In this document: one piece after another, positions 26,830 through 35,413 of the stretch
Layout: every line of letters starts with the position of its first letter
Numbering within the stretch: the stretch's first letter is position 1
Assembly (NCBI GenBank): GCA_937889015.1
Contig: CALARR010000213.1
Location: forward strand, 1-64,000
DNA length: 64,000 nt
Origin: an uncultured Planctomycetales bacterium
GTDB taxonomy: Bacteria; Planctomycetota; Planctomycetia; Pirellulales; Thermoguttaceae
Reading direction: 5' to 3'
Program-made: the position numbers and the translations under genes
The notes under the pieces: model-generated
Told to the model about the DNA's origin: nothing
Seen by the model: only the letters and a program-made list of their open reading frames with translations
Databases searched by the model: none

Positions 26830-27720
26830 ATGCCGATCTTGTTCACCTGCCCTCACTGTGGAGCCCAAACCAACGTCGACGATCGCTATGCCGGTCAGAG
26901 CGGGCCTTGCGCCCAGTGCGGGCGCACGATCACCGTGCCCCTGCCAGGCGCTATGCCTGGCCAGGGCGGCAGCAACAAGACCATCATCGTGCTTGCTGTC
27001 CTGGGCGGGGTGTTCTTCGTGCTGCTGGTGTGCGGGGGACTGCTGGCCGCCATGCTCCTGCCGGCGGTTAACGCGGCGCGCGAGGCGGCACGCCGGGCAC
27101 AGTGCACCAACAACCTGCGGCAGATCAGCGTGGCGATGATGCAGTACGAGATGACCCACGGCTGTTTGCCACCGGCCTACACGGTCGACAAGCAGGGGCG
27201 TCGGCTGCACAGTTGGCGCATGTTGCTGTTGCCGTACCTCGACGAGAAGGCGTTGTACGACCAAGTCCGATTCGATGAGGCCTGGGACAGTCCGCACAAT
27301 CGGGCCCTGGCCGATATGATGCCGGCGGTCTACCGATGCTCGTCCAATCCGAAGGGAGCGCAGCGGCTACAGGAGATGAACGAGACCTCGTACGTGGTCG
27401 TGGTGGGATCGCACACGGTATTTCCCGGCAAGCAAGGCCGGACTATGGCCGATATCCGCGATGGAATGAGCAACACCATTCTGCTGGTCGAGCAGCGCGC
27501 CGGCGTGAACTGGATGGAGCCCAAGGATCTGGAGTTCGACAGCATGAGCTTCCGCATCAACGACGCGAGCAAACCGGCAATTGGCAGTTGCCATCCGGGC
27601 GGGGCCAACGTGGCTTTTGCCGACGGCCATATCCAACGGCTTGACAACTCATTGGATGCCGAAGTTCTCAAGCTTCTGCTGATGGCCGACGACGGGAAGC
27701 CGGTACGCGTGCCGGAGTAG
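26830..27720 (+). CDS. Zinc-ribbon DUF1559 protein
   Basis: A 296-residue protein combining three parts. Residues 1-36 form a zinc ribbon with two Cys pairs (CPHCGA and CAQCGR). A transmembrane helix follows at about 49-75. The rest is a DUF1559 domain with the usual INAAREAARRxxCxNNLRQ-like helix (here VNAAREAARRAQCTNNLRQI) and the C-terminal HPGGANVAFADGHIQ motif. Unlike ordinary DUF1559 proteins it lacks a type IV pilin-like leader, so it is probably a stable membrane protein with a cytoplasmic ribbon. The function of DUF1559 is unknown; such proteins are very abundant in Planctomycetes. Confidence 0.88.
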   Translation: MPILFTCPHCGAQTNVDDRYAGQSGPCAQCGRTITVPLPGAMPGQGGSNKTIIVLAVLGGVFFVLLVCGGLLAAMLLPAVNAAREAARRAQCTNNLRQISVAMMQYEMTHGCLPPAYTVDKQGRRLHSWRMLLLPYLDEKALYDQVRFDEAWDSPHNRALADMMPAVYRCSSNPKGAQRLQEMNETSYVVVVGSHTVFPGKQGRTMADIRDGMSNTILLVEQRAGVNWMEPKDLEFDSMSFRINDASKPAIGSCHPGGANVAFADGHIQRLDNSLDAEVLKLLLMADDGKPVRVPE

Positions 27721-27878
27721 GTTGGGGGCAGAGGGACAAAGGGGCAAGGGGCACAGGGGAGTTGGCCGCAATTCGGGTTGGAGTGGCCGAGCGCTCGAAC
27801 TGGGGTGCGTTCGGCTGGGCGCACAGCAAGATCTGAGGAAGTGGATCTGGGCAGAACGCGTCCCAGACGTCGGGACTG

Positions 27879-28070
27879 CTACGACGTGGCGGCCGGTTTT
27901 TCGGCGGCCTCTTTGGAGCGCTGATCCTTGATCTCTTCGCGCACTATGGCCAGCTCGTGCGGCGCTTCCACACCGAGCCGCACGATGCCCGGACCCACAC
28001 GAACGACCGTCACGGCGACGTTGTCGCCAATCAGGATTCGCTCGCCGACTTTTCGGGATAGCACGAGCAT
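27879..28070 (-). CDS. csrA: Carbon storage regulator CsrA
   Basis: A 63-residue RNA-binding protein, the usual CsrA size. The N-terminal MLVLSRKVGERILIG and the GPGIVRLGVEAP segment are diagnostic, and the RNA-contacting Arg of VREEI is present. It dimerises and binds GGA motifs in leader RNAs to control translation. It stands alone here, without flagellar or fliW neighbours. The stop region overlaps a 17-nt stretch (27869-27885) that matches part of repeat family 2, possibly by chance. Confidence 0.95.
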   Translation of the reverse strand: MLVLSRKVGERILIGDNVAVTVVRVGPGIVRLGVEAPHELAIVREEIKDQRSKEAAEKPAATS

Positions 28071-28645
28071 GGCCAGAACCTCAGCCGCCTGACAGGATCA
28101 AGCACGACAGAGGGCCTACGTGTCGGCGAAGACCGACGCCAGGCTCCGCGTGCTTGCGGTGCCCTTTCGCCTCGCGGCCCCGGGCCAACGATCGTCGCGA
28201 AGGGCAAAACGCCGCCAAGGCATCTCCGGCAACATAACCCCCGGCAACCCCTGACGCAAGTAGCCAGTTCGGCATTCCTCAGGATTTGCCCACTCGCGCG
28301 AAAGGTGGGTGGTTTGCGAAGAATATCGAGACTGTCTGTGTGGCTGGGACAATGCAGTCCACCCGACTTTCCCACATGCTCCCGCCAGGCATTCGTTTCG
28401 GACAACGACCAGCAAAGGGGGTGTCCAAGTGGATGCCGATGCCCAAGGGCCTGGCTGCGCCTGGCGATTTGGGGTCGCCACCTCCAACTGGAGGCTATAC
28501 TTTTGGTATTCGGGGGGATGGGCGAACACCCCCCCTTTGTCACGGGGGTTGTGTGCGTCGACGGTGTTCGAGGCCGCGGTGCTGCGAGGCGTGCGGCCAC
28601 CGCTCGACAGCTCGCGGCCCGATCCAAGAAGAGAGGCTGCTCAAC
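28071..28645. other. Intergenic region with G/C-run hairpins
   Basis: About 575 bp between csrA and the glycosyltransferase. In-frame extension of the glycosyltransferase to 28286 would add 120 residues of low-quality sequence, so I treat this as non-coding. A G6 run at 28512-28517, a C7 run at 28529-28535 and a G5 run at 28544-28548 could form two mutually exclusive hairpins about 100 nt before the GTG start. Confidence 0.4.
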
Positions 28646-29494
28646 GTGACCGCGGAAACTCGACCCGACAACGCGTCTGCGTCCTGTCCCCTGTGTGGCC
28701 AAGCCGTCGCTGGCGATTTGCCCCCTGGGCGCGAGCAGTTGATCCAGTGGCTGGGGCGTGGCGTGGCGCGGCGATTGGGCCTGTATCGCGTCCCCGACGA
28801 CCTGTTGCTCTCGGTCGTGATCCCCGTCTACAACGAGGAGAAGACGCTGCAGGAAATCGTGGGCCGCGTGCGCGCCGTGCCGATCCGCAAAGAGATCATC
28901 CTGGTGGACGATGGCAGCAGCGATGGTACTTGGAACGTGCTCTCGGCCATGCAGGACCAGCCGGACGTGCGAGTCTTCCGCCACGATCGCAATCAAGGCA
29001 AAGGGGCGGCCATCCGCACCGGTTTCCAGCAGGTCCAAGGCACGGTGGTTGTCATCCAGGACGCCGACCTGGAATACGATCCAGCCGAGTATCCGCAGTT
29101 GATCCAGCCGATTGTCGAGGGGCTGGCGGACGTGGTGTTTGGCTCGCGGTTCGTGGCCGACGGCCCGCATCGCGTACTGTATTTCTGGCACGCGGTGGCC
29201 AACCGGCTGTTGACCGCGCTTTCCAATATGTTCACCGGATTGAACTTGACGGACATGGAGACCTGCTACAAACTGTTCCGGCGCGAGGTGGTGGACGAGA
29301 TCACCCCAACCCTGAAACAGAATCGTTTCGGCATCGAGCCGGAGCTGACGGCCAAGGTCGCGCGCCGCCGCTATCGCGTCTACGAATTGGGGATCAGCTA
29401 TTCCGGTCGTACCTATGAAGAAGGCAAGAAGATCGGCTTTCGCGACGCTCTGAAGGCCTTCTGGTGCATCATTCGCTACTGGAAGCTGGATTGA
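28646..29494 (+). CDS. Family 2 glycosyltransferase, dolichyl-phosphate mannose synthase-like
   Basis: A 282-residue protein from GTG 28646. After a short Cys-containing leader (CPLCGQ) and a linker, the GT-A fold begins with LLSVVIPVYNEEKTL, then the nucleotide-binding VDDGSSDGTW, the metal-binding QDADLEYDP and the acceptor-side GSRF. The sequence ends without the membrane helices of the GtrB type. It probably transfers a sugar from a nucleotide donor to a polyprenyl phosphate. Its stop overlaps the next gene, and the rfbB/rfbA genes lie just downstream. A role in surface polysaccharide or glycoprotein synthesis fits. Confidence 0.88.
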   Translation: MTAETRPDNASASCPLCGQAVAGDLPPGREQLIQWLGRGVARRLGLYRVPDDLLLSVVIPVYNEEKTLQEIVGRVRAVPIRKEIILVDDGSSDGTWNVLSAMQDQPDVRVFRHDRNQGKGAAIRTGFQQVQGTVVVIQDADLEYDPAEYPQLIQPIVEGLADVVFGSRFVADGPHRVLYFWHAVANRLLTALSNMFTGLNLTDMETCYKLFRREVVDEITPTLKQNRFGIEPELTAKVARRRYRVYELGISYSGRTYEEGKKIGFRDALKAFWCIIRYWKLD

Positions 29495-30042
29495 TTCAAT
29501 TCTTCACTCCACACCTGCTGGTTGAAAGCGTTCTGGACCTGACGCCCACGCGCCTGGCCGCTCTGGGGATCGAGGCCCTGTTGTTGGACGTGGACTGTAC
29601 CCTCAAGCGCTATCGCGAGACGAGTATTCCTGAGCCAGTCGCCGCGTGGCTGGCGGGGCTGCGCGCGGCGGGCATTGAGGCCTGTCTGGTTTCTAACGGT
29701 CGGGGGCCGCGCATCGGACAGTGCGCGCAACAGCTCGGCCTGCCGTTCGTCAGTCAGGCCTGCAAGCCCTTGCCCTTCGGCTGCCGAGCCGGGCAACGCA
29801 AGTTGGGCGTCAGTCCCCAACATACGGCGATGGTCGGCGACCAGGTCTTTGCCGACGTGGTGGCGGCGCGCCTGAGCGGTCTGCGGAGCATCCTCGTGCG
29901 TCCCATCCATCCGGAAGAAGAGCCTTGGTTCACGCGGCTGAAGCGGCCGATGGAGCGTTGGCTGGTGCGGGCCCTGGCCGCGCGAATTGCCCGCCTGAGC
30001 GACGATCCTCAGGACGTGAGCCAACGGGGCGCGACAGGTTGA
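29491..30042 (+). CDS. YqeG-type HAD phosphatase
   Basis: A 183-residue HAD-superfamily IIIA protein. The HAD motif I is LLDVDCTLKRY; motif II is in CLVSNG, followed by a Lys (CKPLPFG) and motif III in MVGDQVFADVVAA. Bacterial relatives (YqeG) and eukaryotic PTPMT-type Gep4 act on phosphatidylglycerophosphate. The TTG at 29491 overlaps the glycosyltransferase stop (TTGA) and aligns with the usual N-terminus before LTPTRL; a GTG at 29464 is a longer alternative. The tight overlap implies co-translation with the glycosyltransferase, so a lipid-linked role is plausible. Confidence 0.8.
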   Translation: MIQFFTPHLLVESVLDLTPTRLAALGIEALLLDVDCTLKRYRETSIPEPVAAWLAGLRAAGIEACLVSNGRGPRIGQCAQQLGLPFVSQACKPLPFGCRAGQRKLGVSPQHTAMVGDQVFADVVAARLSGLRSILVRPIHPEEEPWFTRLKRPMERWLVRALAARIARLSDDPQDVSQRGATG

Positions 30043-30164
30043 CGCGGCGCAGCCGTGGATGCCGGAACCGGGGATCGCCGCCTTGACGCGCGGGGGGCGA
30101 TTCATGAACAATGCGGGCTGTTATCCCAGCCGCAGCGGCGGATTCCCCAACCCAGAGCTTGCCC

Positions 30165-31238
30165 ATGCAGACTGTGCTCGTGACCGGAGGAGCCGGGTTC
30201 ATTGGCGTAAATTTCGTGCGCCAATGGCTGGCCGAAGAGCCAGGCCGGCTGGTGAACCTCGACAAGTTGACCTATGCCGGCAACCTCGACTCCCTGGGCG
30301 AGGCCCTGAACAATCCGCGCCACGTGTTCATCGGCGGCGACATGGGCGACAGCCGGCTCGTGGGGGCGGTGCTCGACGAGTATCAACCGCAGACGATCGT
30401 GAATCTGGCCGCCGAGTCGCACGTCGACCGTTCGATCGACGCGCCCCTGGACTTTGTGCAGACGAACGTGGTGGGCACGTTCGGGCTGCTGGAGACGGTG
30501 CGCCGCTACTGGCTTCGGCTGGACGAGGAGCAGCGTCGCAGCTTCCGTTTCCTGCACGTCTCGACCGACGAGGTGTACGGCTCGCTGGGACCCCAGGGCA
30601 AGTTCACCGAAACCAGCCCTTATGCGCCCAACTCTCCCTATTCCGCCTCCAAGGCGGCCGGGGACCATTTCGTGCGAGCCTATCATCGCACCTACGGTCT
30701 GCCGGTCGTAACCACGGTCTGTGCCAACAATTTCGGTCCGTACCAGTTTCCTGAAAAGCTTATCCCGCTGATGATCCTCAACGCCTTGGAGGGCCGGCCT
30801 CTGCCCCTGTACGGCGACGGCCGCCAGGTCCGCGACTGGGTCTATGTCGAAGACCATTGCCGGGCCTTGCGCGCCGCGTTGGCCGCGGGCGAGCCCGGCG
30901 CCGTGTATCACATCGGCGGTGATCAGGAGCGGACGAATCTGGAAGTGGTGCAGGCTATCTGCTCGCTGGTGGACTGGTTGTGTCCCGATTTGCCGCATCG
31001 ACCTTGCTCCCAGTTGATCCGCTTTGTTGCCGACCGGCCGGGCCACGATCAGCGTTACGCCCTGGACTGGGAAAAGACCCGCCAGCAACTCGGCTGGCAG
31101 CCGCGCGACGACTTCCGCTCGGGATTGGAGCGCACGGTGCGCTGGTACCTGGAACGCGGCGACTGGGTGCAGCGTGTTTCGTCGGGCAAGTATCAGCGTG
31201 AACGTCTGGGGCTGGGCGAGCGCGGTGTCATCCCTTGA
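30165..31238 (+). CDS. rfbB: dTDP-glucose 4,6-dehydratase
   Basis: A 357-residue extended short-chain dehydrogenase that converts dTDP-glucose to dTDP-4-keto-6-deoxyglucose for 6-deoxysugar synthesis. Signatures are the NAD-binding GGAGFIG, NLDKLTYAGN, AAESHVDRSI, the STDEVYGSL active-site segment with Asp-Glu, and the YSASKAAGD Tyr/Lys pair. The ATG at 30165 gives the expected N-terminus. rfbA follows after 97 bp. rfbC and rfbD are not in this window, so the final sugar (rhamnose or another) is open. Confidence 0.94.
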   Translation: MQTVLVTGGAGFIGVNFVRQWLAEEPGRLVNLDKLTYAGNLDSLGEALNNPRHVFIGGDMGDSRLVGAVLDEYQPQTIVNLAAESHVDRSIDAPLDFVQTNVVGTFGLLETVRRYWLRLDEEQRRSFRFLHVSTDEVYGSLGPQGKFTETSPYAPNSPYSASKAAGDHFVRAYHRTYGLPVVTTVCANNFGPYQFPEKLIPLMILNALEGRPLPLYGDGRQVRDWVYVEDHCRALRAALAAGEPGAVYHIGGDQERTNLEVVQAICSLVDWLCPDLPHRPCSQLIRFVADRPGHDQRYALDWEKTRQQLGWQPRDDFRSGLERTVRWYLERGDWVQRVSSGKYQRERLGLGERGVIP

Positions 31239-31335
31239 TTATTGGTGCCGGCGCAGTCAGTGATCGCAATTCCGGGGCTCCCGCGGCCGCGGGACGATCA
31301 ATGACAGCGCGGAGCTCCTTGGAGCAGAACACGAC

Positions 31336-32259
31336 ATGCAACAACACTGCAAGGGCATCATTCTCGCCGGCGGGGCCGGAACGCGCCTGTATCCGGCGAC
31401 CAGGGCGGTCAGTAAGCAGCTCTTGCCGGTCTACGACAAGCCGATGGTCTACTATCCCTTGTCGACCCTGTTGCTGGCCGGGGTGCGCGAGATCCTGCTC
31501 ATCTCCACGCCGGAGGATATCGGCCTGTTCGAGCGTCTGCTGGGCGACGGCCGTCAGTTGGGAATCCATATCACCTACTGCGTGCAACCGCGTCCCGAGG
31601 GCCTGGCCCAGGCGTTCATTCTCGGCCGGGACTTCGTGGGCACGGATCACGTGACCCTCGTGTTGGGCGACAACATTTTCTACGGCCAGGGCTTCCAGCG
31701 GATGCTCGTGCAGGCGGCAGCGCGGCAGCGCGGGGCCACGATCTTTGCCTGCAAGGTCAAGGATCCGCAACGCTACGGCGTGCTGGAAATCGACGCCGAC
31801 GGCCGGCCGCTGGGCATCGAGGAGAAACCGGCCCAACCCCGCTCCGATTTCGCCGTGACCGGCCTGTATTTCTACGACAACCGGGTGCTGCAAATCGCGG
31901 CCGGGCTGAAACCTTCGGCACGCGGCGAACTGGAAATCAGCGACGTGAACCGGGCCTATCTGGAACGCGGCGAACTGCACGTGGAACTGCTGGGACGCGG
32001 CTTCGCCTGGCTCGATACAGGTACGCACGAGTCCCTCTTGCAGGCCGCCAACTTCGTGGCCACGATCGAGCAGCGCCAGGGCCTGAAGATCGCCTGCATC
32101 GAGGAGATCGCCGTACGCAAAGGCTTCATCTCGCGCGAGCAGTTCGAACGCCTGGCGCACGAGCAACCCAACCGATACGGGCAGTACATGCTGGATTTGC
32201 TGCGGAATCCGGCAGCCCTGATCCAAGGGGAACCATCCGGCCGGCTTCCAAGCGAATGA
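31336..32259 (+). CDS. rfbA: Glucose-1-phosphate thymidylyltransferase
   Basis: A 307-residue nucleotidyltransferase that joins dTTP and glucose-1-phosphate to make dTDP-glucose. Signatures include GGAGTRLYPAT, SKQLLPVYDKPMVYYPLSTL, LVLGDNIFYGQ, the IEEKPAQPRSDFAVTGLYFYD segment and WLDTGTHESLLQAA. Length is typical for short RmlA. It acts immediately before rfbB in the pathway and the two genes form a likely operon. A hairpin at 32266-32290 follows its stop. Confidence 0.95.
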   Translation: MQQHCKGIILAGGAGTRLYPATRAVSKQLLPVYDKPMVYYPLSTLLLAGVREILLISTPEDIGLFERLLGDGRQLGIHITYCVQPRPEGLAQAFILGRDFVGTDHVTLVLGDNIFYGQGFQRMLVQAAARQRGATIFACKVKDPQRYGVLEIDADGRPLGIEEKPAQPRSDFAVTGLYFYDNRVLQIAAGLKPSARGELEISDVNRAYLERGELHVELLGRGFAWLDTGTHESLLQAANFVATIEQRQGLKIACIEEIAVRKGFISREQFERLAHEQPNRYGQYMLDLLRNPAALIQGEPSGRLPSE

Positions 32260-32265
32260 TCCGGA

Positions 32266-32290
32266 CAGCACACCCCCTTGGGTGGTGCTG
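32266..32290 (+). terminator. Hairpin after rfbA, possible terminator
   Basis: CAGCAC-ACCC pairs with GGGTGGTGCTG around a CCTT-type loop with one bulge, 7 bp after the rfbA stop. No T-run follows. It would end the rfbBA transcript. Confidence 0.45.
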
Positions 32291-32537
32291 CCTGGGCGAG
32301 GTTGACAAGCGTGCTAAAAGCGGTTGGAATGGAGGGAGAGGAGGCCTGTGAGGCTGTCTTCCTGCCGGAGTTGCTGGGGGTTTTTGTCGCTCCCCGGGGC
32401 CGGCCGTAAGGCGCCCCCACACAACGCCTTCCACGACACGCGCCGCCTATCTCATCTGCAGTGTGTCGACACAGCGATCGGGCCAGCCAGTCGCGTAGGG
32501 CAAGGCGTAACGGATACAGTAGCGAGAGGAGTTTCCC

Positions 32538-34040
32538 ATGGCGCGGCCCGCTCGGTCTGCCGGTTCACGATGCCCTCTGGCCAGCTCGGCTGGCGAGCGG
32601 TCAGGTTTTACCCTGATCGAACTGCTCACCGCCACGGCTTTGACCTTGCTGCTGATGCTGGCCGTGGTGCAGATTTTTGCCACGGTCAGCGGCAGCATCA
32701 ATGACTCGCGCACCACGCTGGAGATGAACGATCGTTTGCGTGCCACGGCCAACCGGTTGCAGCGCGATCTGATGGGATTGACGGTGACCATGGTTCCGCC
32801 GCGTCGCCCCCAGGCCAATGAGGGTTACTTCGAGTATGTCGAAGGACCGATGGCGGGATGGGCCGTTCGAGGCGGATCGCTAAACTGCAATCTCACAGCG
32901 CTCGGTGGCGACCAAAACTACCCGATGACGCCGGTCAACTACTTGGAGACCGACTCCAGCGGCAACCCCCTGCGCGACATGACGGTCACCGATTGCGATG
33001 ACATCCTCATGTTCACCACGCGGGATGAAGCCCAGCCCTTCACCGGCAAGAGCACGACTGGGTCGGTCTCTTCGTCGGTGGCGGAGGTGGCCTGGTTTGT
33101 GCGCGGGCGCACCCTGTATCGCCGCTCGCTGATCATTCGACCGACCTTGAGCGTGAATCAGACGTTGTCGGGATCGTTCTATCTCAACTACGATCTCTCC
33201 GCGCGCCCCAACGCCACCCATCCGGGAAACGTCACCCTGAACTCGCTGGGCGACCTGACCAATCGAGAGAACCGCTTTGGCCATCCGGCCGCCGCGGCAG
33301 GTAGCTTTCCCTTCAGCACGCGCGGTTGGAAGCAGCTTGGGTTGCCGATCCTTTGGGAGTGCCGTGATCACTCCCCCGGGCAAGCTCCCAGCAGTCCGAG
33401 CCCTCTGGGCAATGTCGACTTCTGGTCGCCCAACCCGGGTCTTCGGCCGCCCACGCCATGGCTTGGCAGTTCCATTAGCGACAACCAGACCATGCCCACG
33501 CTTCCGCGCGCCAATGAGGACGTGATCCTGACCAACGTCATCGGTTTCGACGTGAAGGCCTGGGATCCCGGTGCGCCGCTGAAGAGCGACAGCAGTGGCC
33601 TGGGGGTCGCCCTCGCGCCTGGCGATTTCACGTACTCCTCGGCGTCGAACGTGGTCGGATATGGCGCCTATGTGGACTTGGGCTACGATCCGAGTCTCTC
33701 TGACAACCCTTCCAGCGGCTGCCCAGCGCCTTGTTTCCACAAGGTGAACTATGATGCCGGGTCCGGTGGGCCCAGATCGGGGCTCTATCGCACCTACGAC
33801 ACCTGGTCCACCCAGTACGAGTCGGACGGCATTGACCAGTTCGGTGACGGGAACACGGACCAGGGAACCGACGGCTTCGACAACAACAGCGACGGCCGCG
33901 TCGACGATGCCTCGGAGCAGGAAACCCAGGCGCCCTATCCGGTTCCGCTGCGCGGCATCCGGGTCAAGATCCGGACCTTCGATCCGGAAAGCCGTCAGAT
34001 CCGCGAGACGACCGTCATCCAGGACTTCCTGGTGGAGTGA
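32538..34040 (+). CDS. GspJ-like type IV pseudopilin with large secreted domain
   Basis: A 500-residue protein with a prepilin leader (residues 1-23) ending in G, then FTLIELLTATALTLLLMLAVVQIF, the hydrophobic N-terminal helix of pseudopilins with Glu5. The next segment (TTLEMNDRLRATANRLQRDL) resembles the GspJ/PulJ alpha-helix. The long C-terminal domain carries an Asp/Asn/Gly-rich stretch (DGIDQFGDGNTDQGTDGFDN) that could bind calcium. The GAGAGGA before ATG 32538 is a weak ribosome-binding site. It probably belongs to a type II secretion-like machine, though no gspD, gspE or gspF is near. Confidence 0.8.
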   Translation: MARPARSAGSRCPLASSAGERSGFTLIELLTATALTLLLMLAVVQIFATVSGSINDSRTTLEMNDRLRATANRLQRDLMGLTVTMVPPRRPQANEGYFEYVEGPMAGWAVRGGSLNCNLTALGGDQNYPMTPVNYLETDSSGNPLRDMTVTDCDDILMFTTRDEAQPFTGKSTTGSVSSSVAEVAWFVRGRTLYRRSLIIRPTLSVNQTLSGSFYLNYDLSARPNATHPGNVTLNSLGDLTNRENRFGHPAAAAGSFPFSTRGWKQLGLPILWECRDHSPGQAPSSPSPLGNVDFWSPNPGLRPPTPWLGSSISDNQTMPTLPRANEDVILTNVIGFDVKAWDPGAPLKSDSSGLGVALAPGDFTYSSASNVVGYGAYVDLGYDPSLSDNPSSGCPAPCFHKVNYDAGSGGPRSGLYRTYDTWSTQYESDGIDQFGDGNTDQGTDGFDNNSDGRVDDASEQETQAPYPVPLRGIRVKIRTFDPESRQIRETTVIQDFLVE

Positions 34041-34062
34041 GAAAGCTGAAAGCTATTGGATG

Positions 34063-34156
34063 TCAGAAAAGGAATGTCGCATCTGTCGGGCCCGTTGCCC
34101 AGAAAAGCCGGCCTTCCGATGGTCGGCCTCACGGCATTACTTACCTGAGACGCAAT
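34063..34156 (+). repeat. Interspersed ~94-bp repeat, family 2, copy 2
   Basis: Starts TCAGAAAAGGAATGTCG and ends CCTGAGACGCAAT. It is about nine-tenths identical by eye to copy 3 at 35314-35407 and is in the same orientation. It is flanked by an 11-bp direct repeat, AGCTGAAAGCT, at 34044-34054 and 34160-34170. It contains a GCCGGCC...GGTCGGC inverted pair. It lies between the pseudopilin stop and the wecB stop. Confidence 0.88.
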
Positions 34157-34182
34157 AATAGCTGAAAGCTGACTGCTACCCG

Positions 34183-35304
34183 CTACTGCAGCATCCACTC
34201 CACGATCCGCTGCGCGGCCTGTCCATCCCCGTAGGGATTCTGCTGGAGTTGGGCCCTGGCGTAGGCCTGCGGATCGCTGAGCAATCGCGTGGTCTGATCT
34301 ACGATCGCCGCAGTGGAGGTGCCCACCAGAAAGGCCCCGCCGGCCTCCACCACCTCGGGCCGTTCTGTGTGCTCGCGGAGCACGACCAGCGGTTTGCCCA
34401 GCGTGGGCGCCTCTTCCTGCACCCCGCCCGAGTCGGTCAAGACGATCGTCGCCCGATCCAGCAGCCAAACGAATTCCGGGTACACGGCCGGCGCGGTGAG
34501 ATGGATGTTGGCCTTTCCCTCCAGGATTCGCCGCACGGGCCCTTGCACCTGGGGATTGAGGTGCAAGGGGTAGACGAACTGGCACTCGGGAAACCGCACG
34601 GCCAACTCGCCGATCGCCGCGCAGATCTGCTCTAGCCCCGGCCCGAAGCTCTCGCGGCGGTGTGCGGTGACGAGCACCATGCGCCTGGAGCCCAGAGCTG
34701 CATAGCGTTCCACCCATGGACCCGGTTGTCGCCGCACGCGCTGGAGCGTCCAGAGCAGGGCGTCGACCACCGTGTTGCCGGTGACGCGAATCTGATTGCG
34801 GTCGACCCCTTCGGCCTCCAGGGCGGCGGCGGCGCGAGGTGTGGGCGCGCAGTGCTTGCAGGCGATCATGCCGGCGATGCGGCGGTTGAGTTCCTCGGGC
34901 CAGGGGGCCGACAGGTGTCCGGTGCGCAGCCCGGCCTCCACGTGCATCAGCGGAATGTGGTGATAGAAGGCCGCCAGGGCGGCCGACATCACGCTTGTCG
35001 TGTCGCCCTGGACCACGACCAGGTCGGGGGCCACGCGAGACAGAAGGGCGTCGAAGGCCACCAGGGCGCGGCCCGTGAGGTCCGCCAGGCTCTGTCCCGG
35101 ACGCATCAGGTCCAACTGCTCGTGGACCGGGAGTTGGAAGTGTTCCAGCACGCCGGCCAGGAGTTCCCGGTGCTGCCCAGTCAGGCAGACCACCGGCTCG
35201 ACGCGACCGGCCCGACGCAAGCACTCGTGGACCACCGGCGCAAGCTTGATCGCTTCGGGTCGGGTGCCGACGATCAGCAGCGCGCGCAAAGAAGGTGGCG
35301 CCAT
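34183..35304 (-). CDS. wecB: UDP-N-acetylglucosamine 2-epimerase (non-hydrolysing)
   Basis: A 373-residue GT-B-fold epimerase that makes UDP-ManNAc from UDP-GlcNAc for surface polysaccharides. Signatures are VGTRPEAIKLAPV, CLTGQHRELL, VVQGDTTSVMSAALAAFYHHIP, HVEAGLRTG, VTAHRRESFG and LTDSGGVQEEAP. Length matches WecB/MnaA. The gene is bracketed on both sides, within 30 bp, by direct copies of repeat family 2. It is oriented against the rfbBA genes, so it is transcribed separately. No wecC is present. Confidence 0.95.
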   Translation of the reverse strand: MAPPSLRALLIVGTRPEAIKLAPVVHECLRRAGRVEPVVCLTGQHRELLAGVLEHFQLPVHEQLDLMRPGQSLADLTGRALVAFDALLSRVAPDLVVVQGDTTSVMSAALAAFYHHIPLMHVEAGLRTGHLSAPWPEELNRRIAGMIACKHCAPTPRAAAALEAEGVDRNQIRVTGNTVVDALLWTLQRVRRQPGPWVERYAALGSRRMVLVTAHRRESFGPGLEQICAAIGELAVRFPECQFVYPLHLNPQVQGPVRRILEGKANIHLTAPAVYPEFVWLLDRATIVLTDSGGVQEEAPTLGKPLVVLREHTERPEVVEAGGAFLVGTSTAAIVDQTTRLLSDPQAYARAQLQQNPYGDGQAAQRIVEWMLQ

Positions 35305-35313
35305 TATTGATGC

Positions 35314-35407
35314 TCAGAAAAGGAATGTCGTAGCCGTCGGGCCCGTTGCCCGGGAAAGCCGGCCTCCCGATGGTCGGCCTCACGGCATTACTTGCCTGAG
35401 ACGCAGT
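35314..35407 (+). repeat. Interspersed ~94-bp repeat, family 2, copy 3
   Basis: Starts TCAGAAAAGGAATGTCG and ends CCTGAGACGCAGT. It sits 9 bp upstream of the wecB ATG and 6 bp past the end of the DUF1559 gene. It is flanked by a 9-bp inverted pair, TATTGATGC (35305-35313) and GCATCAATA (35411-35419). Its close match to copy 2 makes a direct repeat around wecB. Confidence 0.88.
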
Positions 35408-35413
35408 AGGGCA

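Noticed and set aside
27869..27885. A 17-nt match (GTCGGGACTGCTACGAC) to part of repeat family 2 at the csrA 3' end
   Set aside because: Only 17 bp and no flanking similarity. It may be a remnant but could be chance, so it is not listed as a copy.
28286..28645. 120-residue N-terminal extension of the glycosyltransferase
   Set aside because: Low-complexity Cys/Arg-rich sequence with no domain. The GTG at 28646 gives a normal protein.
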